DNA of 64,000 nucleotides, taken from NCBI GenBank assembly GCA_016720635.1, contig JADKKF010000004.1:124001-188000 (forward strand). The letters are read 5' to 3'. The notes beneath the pieces are model-generated. The model saw only the letters and a program-made list of their open reading frames with translations. It was not told the origin of the DNA and ran no database searches. Source of the DNA: Saprospiraceae bacterium (GTDB lineage: Bacteria; Bacteroidota; Bacteroidia; Chitinophagales; Saprospiraceae). Made by a program: the position numbers and the translations under genes. Positions 13,976-24,142 of this stretch are shown here, piece by piece. The stretch's first letter is position 1, and the number at the start of each line of letters is the position of its first letter.

Positions 13976-16657
13976 ATGAAAGACTTTTATAATCAAAGTA
14001 TAGAAGATAGTTCCGAGTCCTTGAATACAAAAATCAACCGTGGTTTGACCAATGAAGAGGTACAAGAACGACTTGAGAAATATGGACCCAATGAACTCAA
14101 AGGCAAAGAAAAAAAGTCGTTTTGGATCGTTTTCTTGCAGCAGTTTAAGAGTTTTATGATCATTGTTTTAATCATTGCGGCTATCATATCAGGCATCGTA
14201 GGGGTGATGGAAGGAGAAGGTTTGTTAGAAACTTTTATCATCCTAGGTATATTGATTGTCAATGCCTTTATTGGGGCGTATCAAGAACTAAAGGCTGAAT
14301 CTTCACTGGAAGCCTTAAAGAAATTAGCTGCACCAGAATCCAAAGTAATACGCGAGGGTCAGACCATACAAATTGCAAGCAGTCAAATCGTCCCAGGGGA
14401 CATTGTGATTCTGGATACAGGAGCGATAGTTCCTGCCGATATCCGTCTTTTTGAAACAGCCAATTTGAAAATCCAAGAGGCCTCCCTAACTGGAGAGTCC
14501 GTACCAGTCGATAAGAGTACTAGTATTATTTTAGGTGACGATATCGCTTTGGGCGACCAAAAGAATATGGCTTTCTCTAGTGGGTTGGTCACTTATGGCA
14601 GAGGTAAAGGTATCGTTGTGTCAACTGGTATGCAAACCCAGGTAGGAAAAATCGCAAAAATGCTTCAAAATGCAGACGAAACATTAACACCTATGGCCAT
14701 CCGGTTAGAAAAACTCGGGAAAGTATTAGGCATTGGGGCATTGGTTATTTGTATCATCATTTTTATTGTAGGCATCTCCTATGGCAACTCCATCATGAGC
14801 GTATTCATGTTGGCGGTGAGTTTGGCCGTGGCAGCGATACCAGAAGGTCTTCCAGCGGTATCAACTGTTGCTTTAGCCATCGGAGTACAGCGATTGGTGA
14901 AGAAAAATGCGATTATTAGAAAATTACCTTCGGTTGAAACCCTAGGAAGTGCGACCGTCATTTGTTCTGATAAAACAGGGACTTTAACCCAAAATAAAAT
15001 GACCGTCGTGGATGCTTATATCAATCATACTTTGGATGTTATCGATAGAGAAAATCCAGCATCTCAATTGAACCAACAAGAAACAGGACTTTTGATGGCT
15101 TCCATCCTTTGTGGAGACGCAGAAATGAGTCAAAATGCAGAAGGGCAAATAACATTTACAGGTGATCCGACAGAGACCGCGTTATTGGATTTTGGAGTTT
15201 TGTACCATATCAAAAAAAATGAACTGGAAAAAACATATCCCCGCGTGGACGAAATACCTTTTGATTCTGAAAGAAAAAGAATGAGTACCATCAACAAATG
15301 GGCTGACAATCAATTTCAGGTGAACGTAAAAGGTGGCGTCGATGAGGTTTTAAGCGTTTGTGACAAAATCATGCTGCATGGGGAGATAAAGCCACTGAGC
15401 GAGGAAGACATCGAAAAAATAGTAGCTGCCAATGAAAAAATGGCGTTATCAGCACTTCGGGTTCTTGCAGTCGCATATAAGCCTTTGGACAAAATTCCGT
15501 CAAACATTTCCGTAGAACTTGTAGAAGACCACCTCATTTTTCTTGGCCTTTTGGGCATGATTGACCCAGCTCGTCCAGAAGCCATGGCCGCAGTAGCTCA
15601 ATGCATTACTGCTGGTATCAAACCAGTTATGATTACTGGAGACCACAAAATTACAGCACTTGCGATTGCACAAAAAATTGGAATACACAGGGAAGGCGAT
15701 TTGGCCATCACAGGTAATGAGTTGGAAAAATTGTCAGAAGAATATTTACAACAAAATGTACAAAACTATTCAGTTTATGCTAGGGTCGCACCTGAACATA
15801 AAGTCCGTATCGTTAAGGCGTGGCAATATAATGGTCATATCGTAGCGATGACTGGGGACGGCGTGAATGATGCTCCTGCATTAAAACAAGCGGATATAGG
15901 GGCCGCTATGGGCATCGTAGGTACAGATGTAGCCAAGGGGGCTGCAGACATGGTACTCACGGATGATAATTTTGCTACAATCGTAGCTGCAGTCAAAGAA
16001 GGAAGACGGATCAATGATAATATCATGAAAGCCATCCAATTCCTATTATCAACCAATATTGGTGAGATTTTTTTATTGTTGATTACTTCTATTTTCAACC
16101 TTGGAGTGCCATTGCTTTCCATCCATATTCTATGGGTCAATTTGGTTACAGATAGTTTACCCGCCCTAGCCCTAAGTATGGATCCAGCGGAGGATAATAT
16201 CATGAAAAGGAAACCCAATAATTCAGCCGATGGTTTTTTGACCAAGGGAATGATCTGGAGAATCGTATATCAAGGAATCATGATCGGTTCCATCCCATTG
16301 GTAGCATTTTTGATAGGGCTTAGAGATGGTGGATTAGCACTTGGACAGACGATGGCCTTTGCTACCCTTTGTTTTGCACAGCTCACACAAGTCACTAATA
16401 TCCACTCACATACAAGGTCCACCTTTACGCACAATCCCTTGAAAAATAAAACCCTAATTTTAGCCATCTTAGTATCGTTTTTGCTAGCATTTTTGGTTTT
16501 GATCGTTCCTCAAATTAGGGAAATATTCAAACTAGAAGCCTTAAATTTAGAACAATGGAAACTTGTCATCCTTCTTTGGCTGGTTCCTATCGCAGTTGTG
16601 GAAATTATCAAATTGTTGGGATTTAACAGTACGAAAGCTGAAAAAACGGGGCATTAA
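13976..16657 (+). CDS. P-type (P2) calcium-transporting ATPase
   Basis: An 893-residue membrane pump, normal length for the family. It contains the actuator-domain TGES near residue 171, the phosphorylation motif DKTGTLT near residue 331, and the hinge TGDGVNDAPALKQADIG near residue 625. Its membrane segments include VAAIPEGLPA, the ion-binding M4 motif of P2A/P2B pumps, and NLVTDSLPALALSMDPAE near M6. These fit Ca2+ export, although Mn2+ or Na+ transport cannot be excluded from the sequence. ATG 13976 is the first Met and matches the usual cation-ATPase N-terminal domain. It is a single-gene unit. Confidence 0.93.
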   Translation: MKDFYNQSIEDSSESLNTKINRGLTNEEVQERLEKYGPNELKGKEKKSFWIVFLQQFKSFMIIVLIIAAIISGIVGVMEGEGLLETFIILGILIVNAFIGAYQELKAESSLEALKKLAAPESKVIREGQTIQIASSQIVPGDIVILDTGAIVPADIRLFETANLKIQEASLTGESVPVDKSTSIILGDDIALGDQKNMAFSSGLVTYGRGKGIVVSTGMQTQVGKIAKMLQNADETLTPMAIRLEKLGKVLGIGALVICIIIFIVGISYGNSIMSVFMLAVSLAVAAIPEGLPAVSTVALAIGVQRLVKKNAIIRKLPSVETLGSATVICSDKTGTLTQNKMTVVDAYINHTLDVIDRENPASQLNQQETGLLMASILCGDAEMSQNAEGQITFTGDPTETALLDFGVLYHIKKNELEKTYPRVDEIPFDSERKRMSTINKWADNQFQVNVKGGVDEVLSVCDKIMLHGEIKPLSEEDIEKIVAANEKMALSALRVLAVAYKPLDKIPSNISVELVEDHLIFLGLLGMIDPARPEAMAAVAQCITAGIKPVMITGDHKITALAIAQKIGIHREGDLAITGNELEKLSEEYLQQNVQNYSVYARVAPEHKVRIVKAWQYNGHIVAMTGDGVNDAPALKQADIGAAMGIVGTDVAKGAADMVLTDDNFATIVAAVKEGRRINDNIMKAIQFLLSTNIGEIFLLLITSIFNLGVPLLSIHILWVNLVTDSLPALALSMDPAEDNIMKRKPNNSADGFLTKGMIWRIVYQGIMIGSIPLVAFLIGLRDGGLALGQTMAFATLCFAQLTQVTNIHSHTRSTFTHNPLKNKTLILAILVSFLLAFLVLIVPQIREIFKLEALNLEQWKLVILLWLVPIAVVEIIKLLGFNSTKAEKTGH

Positions 16658-16873
16658 ATTCTTTAATTTTGAGTGAAAAAATTGGCTTACATTAATTAGG
16701 ACATGGTTAAAATATTCATTTTTGTAAAATAAAAAACAAAGATTTCAAGCCATATACTTGGTATCGGCAATCATAACGGAGTGTCAATCTCTTTCATCTC
16801 ATTTGGGTGACAAATACTTGTACCCACTTGGTAATTTTCGCTTTGTTTATCTATATTTTCTTGAAAATATCCC

Positions 16874-16881
16874 TACTTTTG
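16874..16881 (+). promoter_or_regulatory. -7 promoter element upstream of yebC-like gene
   Basis: TACTTTTG is a perfect TAnnTTTG match, 49 bases before ATG 16930. A TTTG at about 16842-16845 lies somewhat far upstream to be its -33 partner. Confidence 0.45.
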
Positions 16882-16929
16882 CACTTGATTTTGATTTTTA
16901 ATTTTTTGAAAAATATATAAAAAAACAAC

Positions 16930-17640
16930 ATGGGAAGGATGTTCGAAAAACGCAAACACAAGATGTTTGCTAGATATGACAAGATGGCGAAAAACTTTAC
17001 CCGAATTGGGAAAGAAATAGCCATAGCAGTAAAACAAGGTGGAGCCCTTCCAGAAAATAATCCTCGACTCAGAGCTGCCATGCAAAATGCCAAGGGCGTA
17101 AACATGCCTAAGGATCGTGTAGAGAATGCAATCAAAAGAGCTTCTTCTAAGGACGACAAGGGATATGAAGAGGTAACGTACGAGGGCTATGGTGCACACG
17201 GGGTCGCTGTCATCGTCGAGTGTGCCACCGATAATACCACTAGAACAGTAGCCAACGTCAGGATGCATTTCAACAGAAACAATGGGGCTCTAGGGACCAA
17301 TGGATCGGTTCAATTCATGTTCGAAAGAATGGGGGTGTTCAAGCTTGACCCTAAGTCTGTAAACATTGATGAACTAGAGCTAGACTTGATAGATGCAGGT
17401 GCAGAAGATATAGAGATAGAAGAAAATGAAATTACGGTTTATTGCAAGTTTGGAGAATATGGAGCTATGCTTAAGTTTTTTGAAAACCAAAAAATAGAAC
17501 CCATCAGTTCAGAGTTACAGTTTGTGCCTAGCACTACGAAGGATGATTTGACAGATGAGCAAATCGAAGAGGTTTTAGAACTAGTGGAAGCCTTAGAAGG
17601 CGATGACGACGTCCAGAAAGTATATCACACTTTGGCATAA
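16930..17640 (+). CDS. YebC/PmpR-family regulatory protein
   Basis: A 236-residue protein of the YebC/TACO1 family. It has the N-terminal basic helical domain (MFEKRKHKMFARYDKMAKNF, GKEIAIAVKQGG, NPRLRAAMQNAK) and the signature YEGYGAHGVAVIVECATDN followed by TRTVANVRMHFNRN. YebC proteins bind DNA in some bacteria and help ribosomes translate polyproline stretches in others. The Bacteroidota version starts with a slightly different N-terminus from the GHSKW type, and this one follows that pattern. Confidence 0.92.
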   Translation: MGRMFEKRKHKMFARYDKMAKNFTRIGKEIAIAVKQGGALPENNPRLRAAMQNAKGVNMPKDRVENAIKRASSKDDKGYEEVTYEGYGAHGVAVIVECATDNTTRTVANVRMHFNRNNGALGTNGSVQFMFERMGVFKLDPKSVNIDELELDLIDAGAEDIEIEENEITVYCKFGEYGAMLKFFENQKIEPISSELQFVPSTTKDDLTDEQIEEVLELVEALEGDDDVQKVYHTLA

Positions 17641-17726
17641 TATCTGTTAATTTTTATTTAAAATCCCTTCTTTTTGGTTAGAATGCCATTACATTGCGCA
17701 GGAATTTAGCCCTAAATTGCTATTTT

Positions 17727-19322
17727 ATGATGAAAAATAAATTATGCTACACAGCCATTTTGATAATGATAATGACAAGTGTACAGTCCCTTTTCGCAAG
17801 TGATACCCTTAAAATCTCTGCAACTTTTATAGATACATTCAATACAAACCTATGTCGAATTACCACCTTCTCTAATGGGCTATTCAAAGACGGTTTGATT
17901 GATTATAGAGGACAATCTGTCCTAGCCTGTAACTACGATGAAATTGGTAAATTAAAAAACGGCTATGCTCCAATAAGATCATTTCAAGGGACTTATCCAA
18001 TTTTTGGATTGGTTGATTCAACTGGAAAAATCACCCTTGCACCAACCTATCATTTTATCAGCGAAGATGTGTTTTCTAACCGCAGGAAAGTCGGCATAAT
18101 GGATACTATTTCGGGCAAAATGCGATTTGGATTTACCGATCGCTCGGGAATCATCAAAGTTCCTTGTCAATTTGAAAATGCCGAAGATTTCACTGGAAAT
18201 TTATGTCTAGTAGGAGGAGTTCCCAAAAAACCAGATGACCCAGAAAAATATTATTTCATCACACCACAGGGCAAACAGGCCTTTATAGGGGCTTGGACGT
18301 ATGCCTCTAGTTATTACGACGGCTTGGCTGGAATTCAAGAATATGGCAGATTCGGATACGTCAATGACACAGGTTTTTATCAAATCCCACCCCGCTTTGA
18401 TTGGATATCGCCATTTCGAAATGGGATAGCCACCGTCTACCTTGATACCGCTTATTACAATATCGACAAAACGGGTAAAATCCTAGGGAAATTGGATAAT
18501 AAACCCTTGAAAATACTTGAAAATGGTCTAACATTTACAAGTTTTAAGTCCATTATTGACGTAGATTATTTCGGTCTGATAGATAAAAATGCAAAAGACA
18601 TCATTCCTGCAAAATATGAAATGTTGCGAGAATTTTCATTAGATAAATATCAACCCAACTTATTGGTAGCCAATTTTCAGGGCAATATTGGGGGGCTTGA
18701 TTTTAGTGGTAAGGAAGTCATTCCTTTCAAATATGAGAATCTAACCCCAGATGAAGATAGCCTTTGGAGAGCTCAAGGCGATGGGAAAATTGTAATCTAT
18801 AATGATCTAGGGAAATCATTGTTCGAAGTAAAAAATATCCAAGAGATCAGATGCTATTCTGGAGACTTAGCACCCATCATGATCTATGAATTTCCATCCA
18901 AAAGTGCCAAAGAAAACTCAAAATCTAGCGCACAGTTTGGGGTTGGCTCAGATGATGGACATACTACCAAATACAATTACTTAACTAGAAAAGGTAAAGT
19001 ATTATGGGATCAGAACGTCGATGATGTCCAAAATTTTTCAGAAGAAATCTCCGCATATTTAATGGGCAATAAATGGGGATTAATTGATAATCTTGGCAAC
19101 CAAATCGTTGAACCAAAATTTGATGAAGTTATTCCCTTTAGAAATGGATATAGCGTCGCCAAATATCAAAAGAAATGGGGAATCATCGATCGCAGAGGAA
19201 ATTGGATTTTGTCCCCTGATTACGCATTGATCAACCCACTTTCAAAAAATAATTATGCAACATTATTGGCACCCAATACTTGGGGTATTTTCCAAATAAA
19301 TAAAGGTTTTTTAACCAAATAA
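17727..19322 (+). CDS. Exported WG-repeat protein
   Basis: I place the start at ATG 17727 (MMKNKLCY...), which gives a clean signal peptide ending SLFAS; the longer frame opens only at TTG. About 530 residues carry repeated WG-type units, recognisable as FGLVDSTGKITLAPTYHFI, FGFTDRSGIIKVPCQFENA, WGLIDNLGNQIVEPKFDEV and WGIIDRRGNWILSPDY. WG repeats form beta-structures of unknown, probably binding, function and are common in Bacteroidota. The protein is likely periplasmic or surface-exposed; no T9SS tail is visible. Confidence 0.85.
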   Translation: MMKNKLCYTAILIMIMTSVQSLFASDTLKISATFIDTFNTNLCRITTFSNGLFKDGLIDYRGQSVLACNYDEIGKLKNGYAPIRSFQGTYPIFGLVDSTGKITLAPTYHFISEDVFSNRRKVGIMDTISGKMRFGFTDRSGIIKVPCQFENAEDFTGNLCLVGGVPKKPDDPEKYYFITPQGKQAFIGAWTYASSYYDGLAGIQEYGRFGYVNDTGFYQIPPRFDWISPFRNGIATVYLDTAYYNIDKTGKILGKLDNKPLKILENGLTFTSFKSIIDVDYFGLIDKNAKDIIPAKYEMLREFSLDKYQPNLLVANFQGNIGGLDFSGKEVIPFKYENLTPDEDSLWRAQGDGKIVIYNDLGKSLFEVKNIQEIRCYSGDLAPIMIYEFPSKSAKENSKSSAQFGVGSDDGHTTKYNYLTRKGKVLWDQNVDDVQNFSEEISAYLMGNKWGLIDNLGNQIVEPKFDEVIPFRNGYSVAKYQKKWGIIDRRGNWILSPDYALINPLSKNNYATLLAPNTWGIFQINKGFLTK

Positions 19323-19342
19323 AAACAAGAAAATTGCCAAGT

Positions 19343-20596
19343 TTAATGACTAATATTTTCTACCGCATTGGGATCGTGTTTGTGCGAAAACATCAGGGCA
19401 AATAATATGGCTATCACCAGCGCATAAGCCGCAAAACTGAGCCAAATATTATGCCAATCTTTCACTCCATTGTGAGTGAAAAAACTATCAATCAAATAGC
19501 CACTACCATAAGATCCTATGATCGCACCAAAGCCATTGGTCATCATCATAAACAATCCCTGAGCACTAGACCTGATGGTGTGGTCTGTGGTAGTCTCAAC
19601 GAATAATGAACCAGAAATATTGAAGAAATCAAAGGCCATCCCATACACTATACACGATAAAATAATCATCCATAAGCCTGCTCCTGGATCACCATAAGCA
19701 AAAAGCCCAAACCTTAAAACCCAAGCCAACATGCTCAGCAACATTACATTCTTGATACCGAATCGCTTGAGGAAAAATGGGATGGTAAGGATGAATAAGG
19801 TCTCCGATATCTGAGATATAGACATAATCACGGTAGAATATTTTACTACAAATGAATCTTGGTAAAGGGGATTATTTTGAAAATCTGAAAGAAATACATC
19901 CCCATACATATTGGTCAATTGCAATGCAGCACCCAGAAACATAGAAAATATGAAAAATAGGGCCATTTTGTAGGTCCCAAACAGTTTAAAGGCGTTGAGA
20001 CCTAACACTTCAACCCAAGAAGCATCCTTAGGAGTTAGATTTTGAGGTGGACACGCAGGCAGGGTAAAAGAATATATTCCTAAAATAATGGCGTAAGTAG
20101 CCGCAAAGTAGAATTGCATGGCACTGGCCTTATTTCCTGTTAGATTGGTTACCCACATGGCAACGATAAATCCTACAGTACCCCAAACCCGAATGGGAGG
20201 AAAAACCGTAACGACATCTTTTCCAGCATTTTTCAAGATCGTGTAGGCGATAGAATTTGATAAAGAAATCGTAGGCATATAGCAAAGCATGGCTCCAAAA
20301 ATCACCCAATAAAATGTGTCGGGATCATTGACTTGAGGTATATATGCGAGAGCAATCCCACCTAGGATATGCAAGATTCCGTAAAGTCTCTCCGCATTCA
20401 ACCATCTGTCGGCGACAATCCCCGTCAAAGCTGGCATAAAAATAGAAGACAATCCGAGTGTGGAAAATATGGCACCGAACTGGGCCCCACTCCATCCCTT
20501 GGTCAAAAACCAATAATTGGCTACCGTGATCAACCAAGCACCCCAAATGAAAAATTGGAGAAAACTCATGATCGTCAATCTTAATTCTAATTTCAT
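19343..20596 (-). CDS. Nucleoside:H+ symporter-like MFS transporter
   Basis: A 417-residue integral membrane protein with about twelve hydrophobic segments. The N-terminus (RLTIMSFLQFFIWGAWLITV, then GAIFSTLGLSSIFMPALTGI followed by ADRW) is characteristic of the NupG/XapB nucleoside permease branch of the major facilitator superfamily. Divergent across ~175 bases from uridine kinase, it suggests a nucleoside salvage pair: uptake by this carrier and phosphorylation by the kinase. Substrate range cannot be read from the sequence. Confidence 0.85.
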   Translation of the reverse strand: MKLELRLTIMSFLQFFIWGAWLITVANYWFLTKGWSGAQFGAIFSTLGLSSIFMPALTGIVADRWLNAERLYGILHILGGIALAYIPQVNDPDTFYWVIFGAMLCYMPTISLSNSIAYTILKNAGKDVVTVFPPIRVWGTVGFIVAMWVTNLTGNKASAMQFYFAATYAIILGIYSFTLPACPPQNLTPKDASWVEVLGLNAFKLFGTYKMALFFIFSMFLGAALQLTNMYGDVFLSDFQNNPLYQDSFVVKYSTVIMSISQISETLFILTIPFFLKRFGIKNVMLLSMLAWVLRFGLFAYGDPGAGLWMIILSCIVYGMAFDFFNISGSLFVETTTDHTIRSSAQGLFMMMTNGFGAIIGSYGSGYLIDSFFTHNGVKDWHNIWLSFAAYALVIAILFALMFSHKHDPNAVENISH

Positions 20597-20772
20597 TTTT
20601 AGCTTCGTTTTGTTTTAAAAAATCAACATTCAAACAAAGAAACAAACAAAATTCCACATATAAAAAAACTATATGCATATTTATTTTAAAAATAGTTTAA
20701 TAAAATTAGATTGGTTTGGACTATTTGCCATAACTTTAACCGCTAATATTATAAGAATAATACTTAGTTAAT

Positions 20773-21414
20773 ATGTCTTTTATTATTGGAATTTGTGGCG
20801 GGAGTGGAAGTGGTAAAACCTCATTCATAAGGGATATTCGGAAAAACTTTCCTACTAGTGAAGTTTGTATCATCTCCCAAGATGATTATTACAAGCCTCG
20901 AGAGGAGCAAAAAGTTGACGAAAACGGTGTCAAAAACTTCGACCTTCCCGAATCCATCAATATGGTAGAGTTTGCGTCCGATTTGACAAAACTATCAAAG
21001 GGCGAAACCATCCAAAGGGTTGAATACACCTTCAACAATGAAAAGTCTGACCCTGCACTTTTGACCATCACCCCCGCTCCAGTCATCATCGTCGAAGGGC
21101 TTTTTGTTTTTCAAGAATCGAACTTGTGGAACAAAATGGATTTGAAAATCTATATCGAAGCTGAAGAATCATCCCAACTTATTCGACGTATCAAGCGAGA
21201 CCAGCTAGAGAGAAACTATCCACTCGACGACGTACTATACCGCTACCAGCACCACGTAAAACCTGCATTACAACTGTATATCGCTCCCTTTAAGCCCAAG
21301 GTGGATCTCGTTATCAATAATAATATTTCTTATAATATCGGCTTAGAATTGCTTACGTCTTTCATTCGATCAAAGATCAATAAAGAAACGCATACAGATC
21401 CTAATTTTTTGTAA
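20773..21414 (+). CDS. udk: Uridine kinase
   Basis: A 213-residue soluble kinase with the P-loop GGSGSGKTS at residues 9-17, a QDDYYKP substrate-binding motif and an IVEGLFVFQE strand with the Walker B-like region. RRIKRDQLERNYPLDDVL supplies lid arginines. Length and motif order match uridine/cytidine kinases, which make UMP and CMP from nucleosides. It is divergent from the nucleoside transporter, which supports a salvage role. The final ~15 residues are loosely conserved. Confidence 0.9.
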   Translation: MSFIIGICGGSGSGKTSFIRDIRKNFPTSEVCIISQDDYYKPREEQKVDENGVKNFDLPESINMVEFASDLTKLSKGETIQRVEYTFNNEKSDPALLTITPAPVIIVEGLFVFQESNLWNKMDLKIYIEAEESSQLIRRIKRDQLERNYPLDDVLYRYQHHVKPALQLYIAPFKPKVDLVINNNISYNIGLELLTSFIRSKINKETHTDPNFL

Positions 21415-21545
21415 AATCGGTCTTTGCATTTAATTGATTTAGCGACAAGAAATCGTAGCAAGAATTTTGTTTCTTGCTCAAAAATTATCGTAGTAAAAAA
21501 AATATTGAACTCTAACTTTAGCTGAATAAGAAAAGGCCTTTTTAA

Positions 21546-21911
21546 TCATTCACTACAATATGATTTTTCAAGCTCGGGCATATTTTGCCTACCCCAAATA
21601 TACATACTGTCGATAATCGGCAGTATTGTTGCGCCATATGGTGTAATTTTATATTCCACGCGAGGCGGAATTTCTGCGTAAATGATCCTTTCTATGATCC
21701 CATCAGCCTCCAATTCTCTCAGTTGATTTGTCAATGTTTGCTTACTTATCTCCGTTATATTCTTAAGTAAAATACTGTACCGATTGCGATCCGTTCGTAT
21801 CATATGGATGATACTCGGCTTCCATTTGCCGCCGATTATATTCATGCAATAAACAACTGGGCAATTGCCTGGGGAGAAATCTTTCGTTTTTCTATTTGAA
21901 CTTATTTCCAT
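21546..21911 (-). CDS. HxlR-family transcriptional regulator
   Basis: A 121-residue winged-helix regulator, with CPVVYCMNIIGGKWKPSII at its start, SKQTLTNQLRELEADGIIER as the recognition helix and wing, and YKITPYGATILPIIDSMYIW near the C-terminus. The conserved Cys near residue 18 is the usual sensing position. It is divergent from a small enzyme-like gene, and the ~100 base gap between them holds several copies of a GTCTA-containing motif that looks like its operator. It most likely represses itself and the divergent gene. Confidence 0.88.
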   Translation of the reverse strand: MEISSNRKTKDFSPGNCPVVYCMNIIGGKWKPSIIHMIRTDRNRYSILLKNITEISKQTLTNQLRELEADGIIERIIYAEIPPRVEYKITPYGATILPIIDSMYIWGRQNMPELEKSYCSE

Positions 21912-21971
21912 TGGTCTAAAATTTTAGTCTATACACATTAAACTGGTCTATACACAATCTTTAGTCTAAAG
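21911..21971. promoter_or_regulatory. Probable HxlR operator array
   Basis: Four related sites lie in 61 bases: TTGGTCTAAAA (21911), TAGTCTATACACA (21925), TGGTCTATACACA (21944) and TTAGTCTAAAG (21961). The middle two are direct repeats 19 bases apart. The first two overlap in a perfect palindrome CTAAAATTTTAG (21916-21927). The array sits between the divergent HxlR gene and the 22013 gene. Confidence 0.5.
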
Positions 21972-22012
21972 TAATACCTTTACCTTAATAATTTAAAATT
22001 AATTTGATAAAA

Positions 22013-22282
22013 ATGAAAAGAATATCGGTTTTAACAACGAAAATGACTAATAACCACACCAATGTAGATTTTGAATCTTTACGGCAAAAAGAAATGCCAT
22101 TTATTTTGAAATGGCGAGAAGAAGGGATTTTGGAGAATTTTTATATCAGAGCCGACACAAATGGTGCCATACTTATTTTTAAAGATCTGGATTTGGCTCA
22201 AGTAATCCTACGTGTAGAAAGTCTGCCTTTTTTCCCATACTTTGATAAGGTGGACTATCTGGATTTGAATAAAATATTTTAA
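22013..22282 (+). CDS. Small YCII/muconolactone-isomerase-like protein
   Basis: An 89-residue protein starting at ATG 22013 (an upstream TTG at 22004 is less likely). It has a dimeric alpha-beta-barrel-like pattern: a SLRQKEMPFILKWREEGI helix, a LENFYIRADTNGAILIFK strand pair and LAQVILRVESLPFFPYFD, as in muconolactone isomerase/YCII-type proteins. These proteins are often linked to HxlR regulators and handle or sense quinones, aldehydes or similar compounds. The substrate is unknown here. Divergent expression with the HxlR gene suggests it is the regulated gene. Confidence 0.6.
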   Translation: MKRISVLTTKMTNNHTNVDFESLRQKEMPFILKWREEGILENFYIRADTNGAILIFKDLDLAQVILRVESLPFFPYFDKVDYLDLNKIF

Positions 22283-22445
22283 AAAACGGTCCAATAAATA
22301 AGTACATATCAAATTCTTATTTTTTTTGATAAGGATTTTATTACATCTTTATGTCCTGTAACTATAAATATCACTTAGAAATTCTAGAGACTTTTTAGTG
22401 GAAGGGTTCAGATATTCAATATCATTGTCCAAGGAATAATTTTGG

Positions 22446-23852
22446 TCACCCTACGCCACAGGCTTTTAACATAAGCGTGTGCAATTCGGTATTTTTGATA
22501 AATGGCTTATGGAGCTGAGATCCAGGTCCATACATGGCTATTTCCACGAAATCGCCAGAATGATTCATGCTAATCCAGCCCACGGAAGTTCTTTTCTTTT
22601 GGATGTCAGCCAATGCGCTGAAAGGCAAATTTTTATAATTATACAAGCCAGCTTCTTCTGCTTGAAGTCCCGTATAAAACCCTAGTAATTTTTGTGCCTC
22701 TTCGGTTGAAATTTCGAAGCCATTTGCATTGAAAATTCTTTGCTGGATATCCGCTGTAGTATGCGTAGGAAGGATACTTTGCAAGATCCAATCATTTGTT
22801 TTCTGAAATTTGTGCAAATTGTCAAAATTTTCATTGACTTGTGAGCCGTAGATAAGTCCTGGATTGGCGTTGCCGTGATCAGTACATATAATAACAAGAG
22901 TTTCCTTGTCTTTTGCCGCAAAATCGATGGCAACTTTTATGGCCTCATCAAATGCTACCTGATCGAATAATAGACCCCCTATATCATTGGCGTGTGCGGC
23001 CCAATCGACCTTTCCTCCTTCTATTTGAAGGACGAAACCCTCCTTCGATCCTTTCAAATGATCAATCGCCACCGCTGTCATTGCGGCCAATGTTGGTACT
23101 GAATTTTCCAATTCTGTATCAGTTTTATGGTCAAGCCAATAAGGTAATGCATCATCTCCAAAAGTACCCAATAGTGGCTTGCCACTAACACTTCCTGAAA
23201 GTTCCGCTCGATCCTTTACTATTTGATAGCCAGCATTGTGATATTTTTTGTACATATCCTGCTTGTCAGAGCGTTTTTCTGGATTGAAATATTTATCTCC
23301 TCCACCAAGCAAAAGATCCATCTCCATCGCCAAGTATTTCTGAGCGATCTCTTCTTGCGTATTTCTACTTGTCGCGGATATGCAAAAACCCGCTGGTGTG
23401 GCGTGTGTAACTGGAACGGAAGTGACGCAACCAGCTTTTTTCCCTCCATTCTTAAATTTTTGCCAAATGGTGGTCAGTTCATTACCGTTGGCATCTACAT
23501 TTAAGACTCCATTCTTTACTCTTTGACCACTACCCCATGACGAGCTGGCCGCGGAAGAATCGGTCACTATGGAGGATGCTGAAGCCATGTCCATCAGCCC
23601 CCTAGTAACCAAATTATTTCTATATAGATTCAGCCAGTTTGATCCTCTTCCAAAATGCCTTTGCAAATAAATATCAGCCATATTGAGAGTACCTGTACTC
23701 ATTCCATCCGACACCATAAAAATGATATTTTTAGCCCTTTTCTTCTTGGAAGCTAATGGCTCCACCATGTCTGCAGCCCAAGAAGAACTGCTACCGCCGA
23801 GACCAAATAAAGACAGTAGGCTACCATACTTAAAGAAATCCCGTCTTTTCAT
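22446..23852 (-). CDS. Alkaline phosphatase (PhoA-like)
   Basis: A 468-residue secreted phosphatase. The N-terminus has a Tat signal (MKRRDFFKYGSLLSLFGLGG...). Metal and catalytic residues are recognisable: MVSDGM (Asp49), the nucleophile region VTDSSAASSSWG (Ser ~99), a VTHATPAGF segment with metal-ligand His, QIEGGKVDWAAHANDIGG and CTDHGNANPG, and MNHSGD near the end. This is the two-zinc/one-magnesium phosphomonoesterase fold, acting in the periplasm or outside to release phosphate. No Pho-box or other regulatory site was identified. Confidence 0.92.
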   Translation of the reverse strand: MKRRDFFKYGSLLSLFGLGGSSSSWAADMVEPLASKKKRAKNIIFMVSDGMSTGTLNMADIYLQRHFGRGSNWLNLYRNNLVTRGLMDMASASSIVTDSSAASSSWGSGQRVKNGVLNVDANGNELTTIWQKFKNGGKKAGCVTSVPVTHATPAGFCISATSRNTQEEIAQKYLAMEMDLLLGGGDKYFNPEKRSDKQDMYKKYHNAGYQIVKDRAELSGSVSGKPLLGTFGDDALPYWLDHKTDTELENSVPTLAAMTAVAIDHLKGSKEGFVLQIEGGKVDWAAHANDIGGLLFDQVAFDEAIKVAIDFAAKDKETLVIICTDHGNANPGLIYGSQVNENFDNLHKFQKTNDWILQSILPTHTTADIQQRIFNANGFEISTEEAQKLLGFYTGLQAEEAGLYNYKNLPFSALADIQKKRTSVGWISMNHSGDFVEIAMYGPGSQLHKPFIKNTELHTLMLKACGVG

Positions 23853-24142
23853 TTGGAAAAATATTACATATTAAATAATCATCTAAGGTATTAATTTTAT
23901 TTCAAAAATGCAAACTGGTTAATTTACCAAAAGATTTGGAAACCAAAAAGGTTATCTTTACGTACTTAATTCCATAGGGATTGTTATTGTACGTCTCAAA
24001 AAGTTCAGAGTCAAATTTCAGCATAATATTAAGTTCCAAAATATTCAACTGCTACTATACGAATAGTACAAAATTATTTTTGATCTTAAGGCTTAAATGA
24101 GGTTTGATATCAATTTAATAAAATACTAAAATCATAACAACG

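Noticed and set aside
21456..21479. AGCAAGAA...TTCTTGCT hairpin after uridine kinase as a terminator
   Set aside because: The stem is good but no U-run follows on either strand, so I did not call it a terminator.
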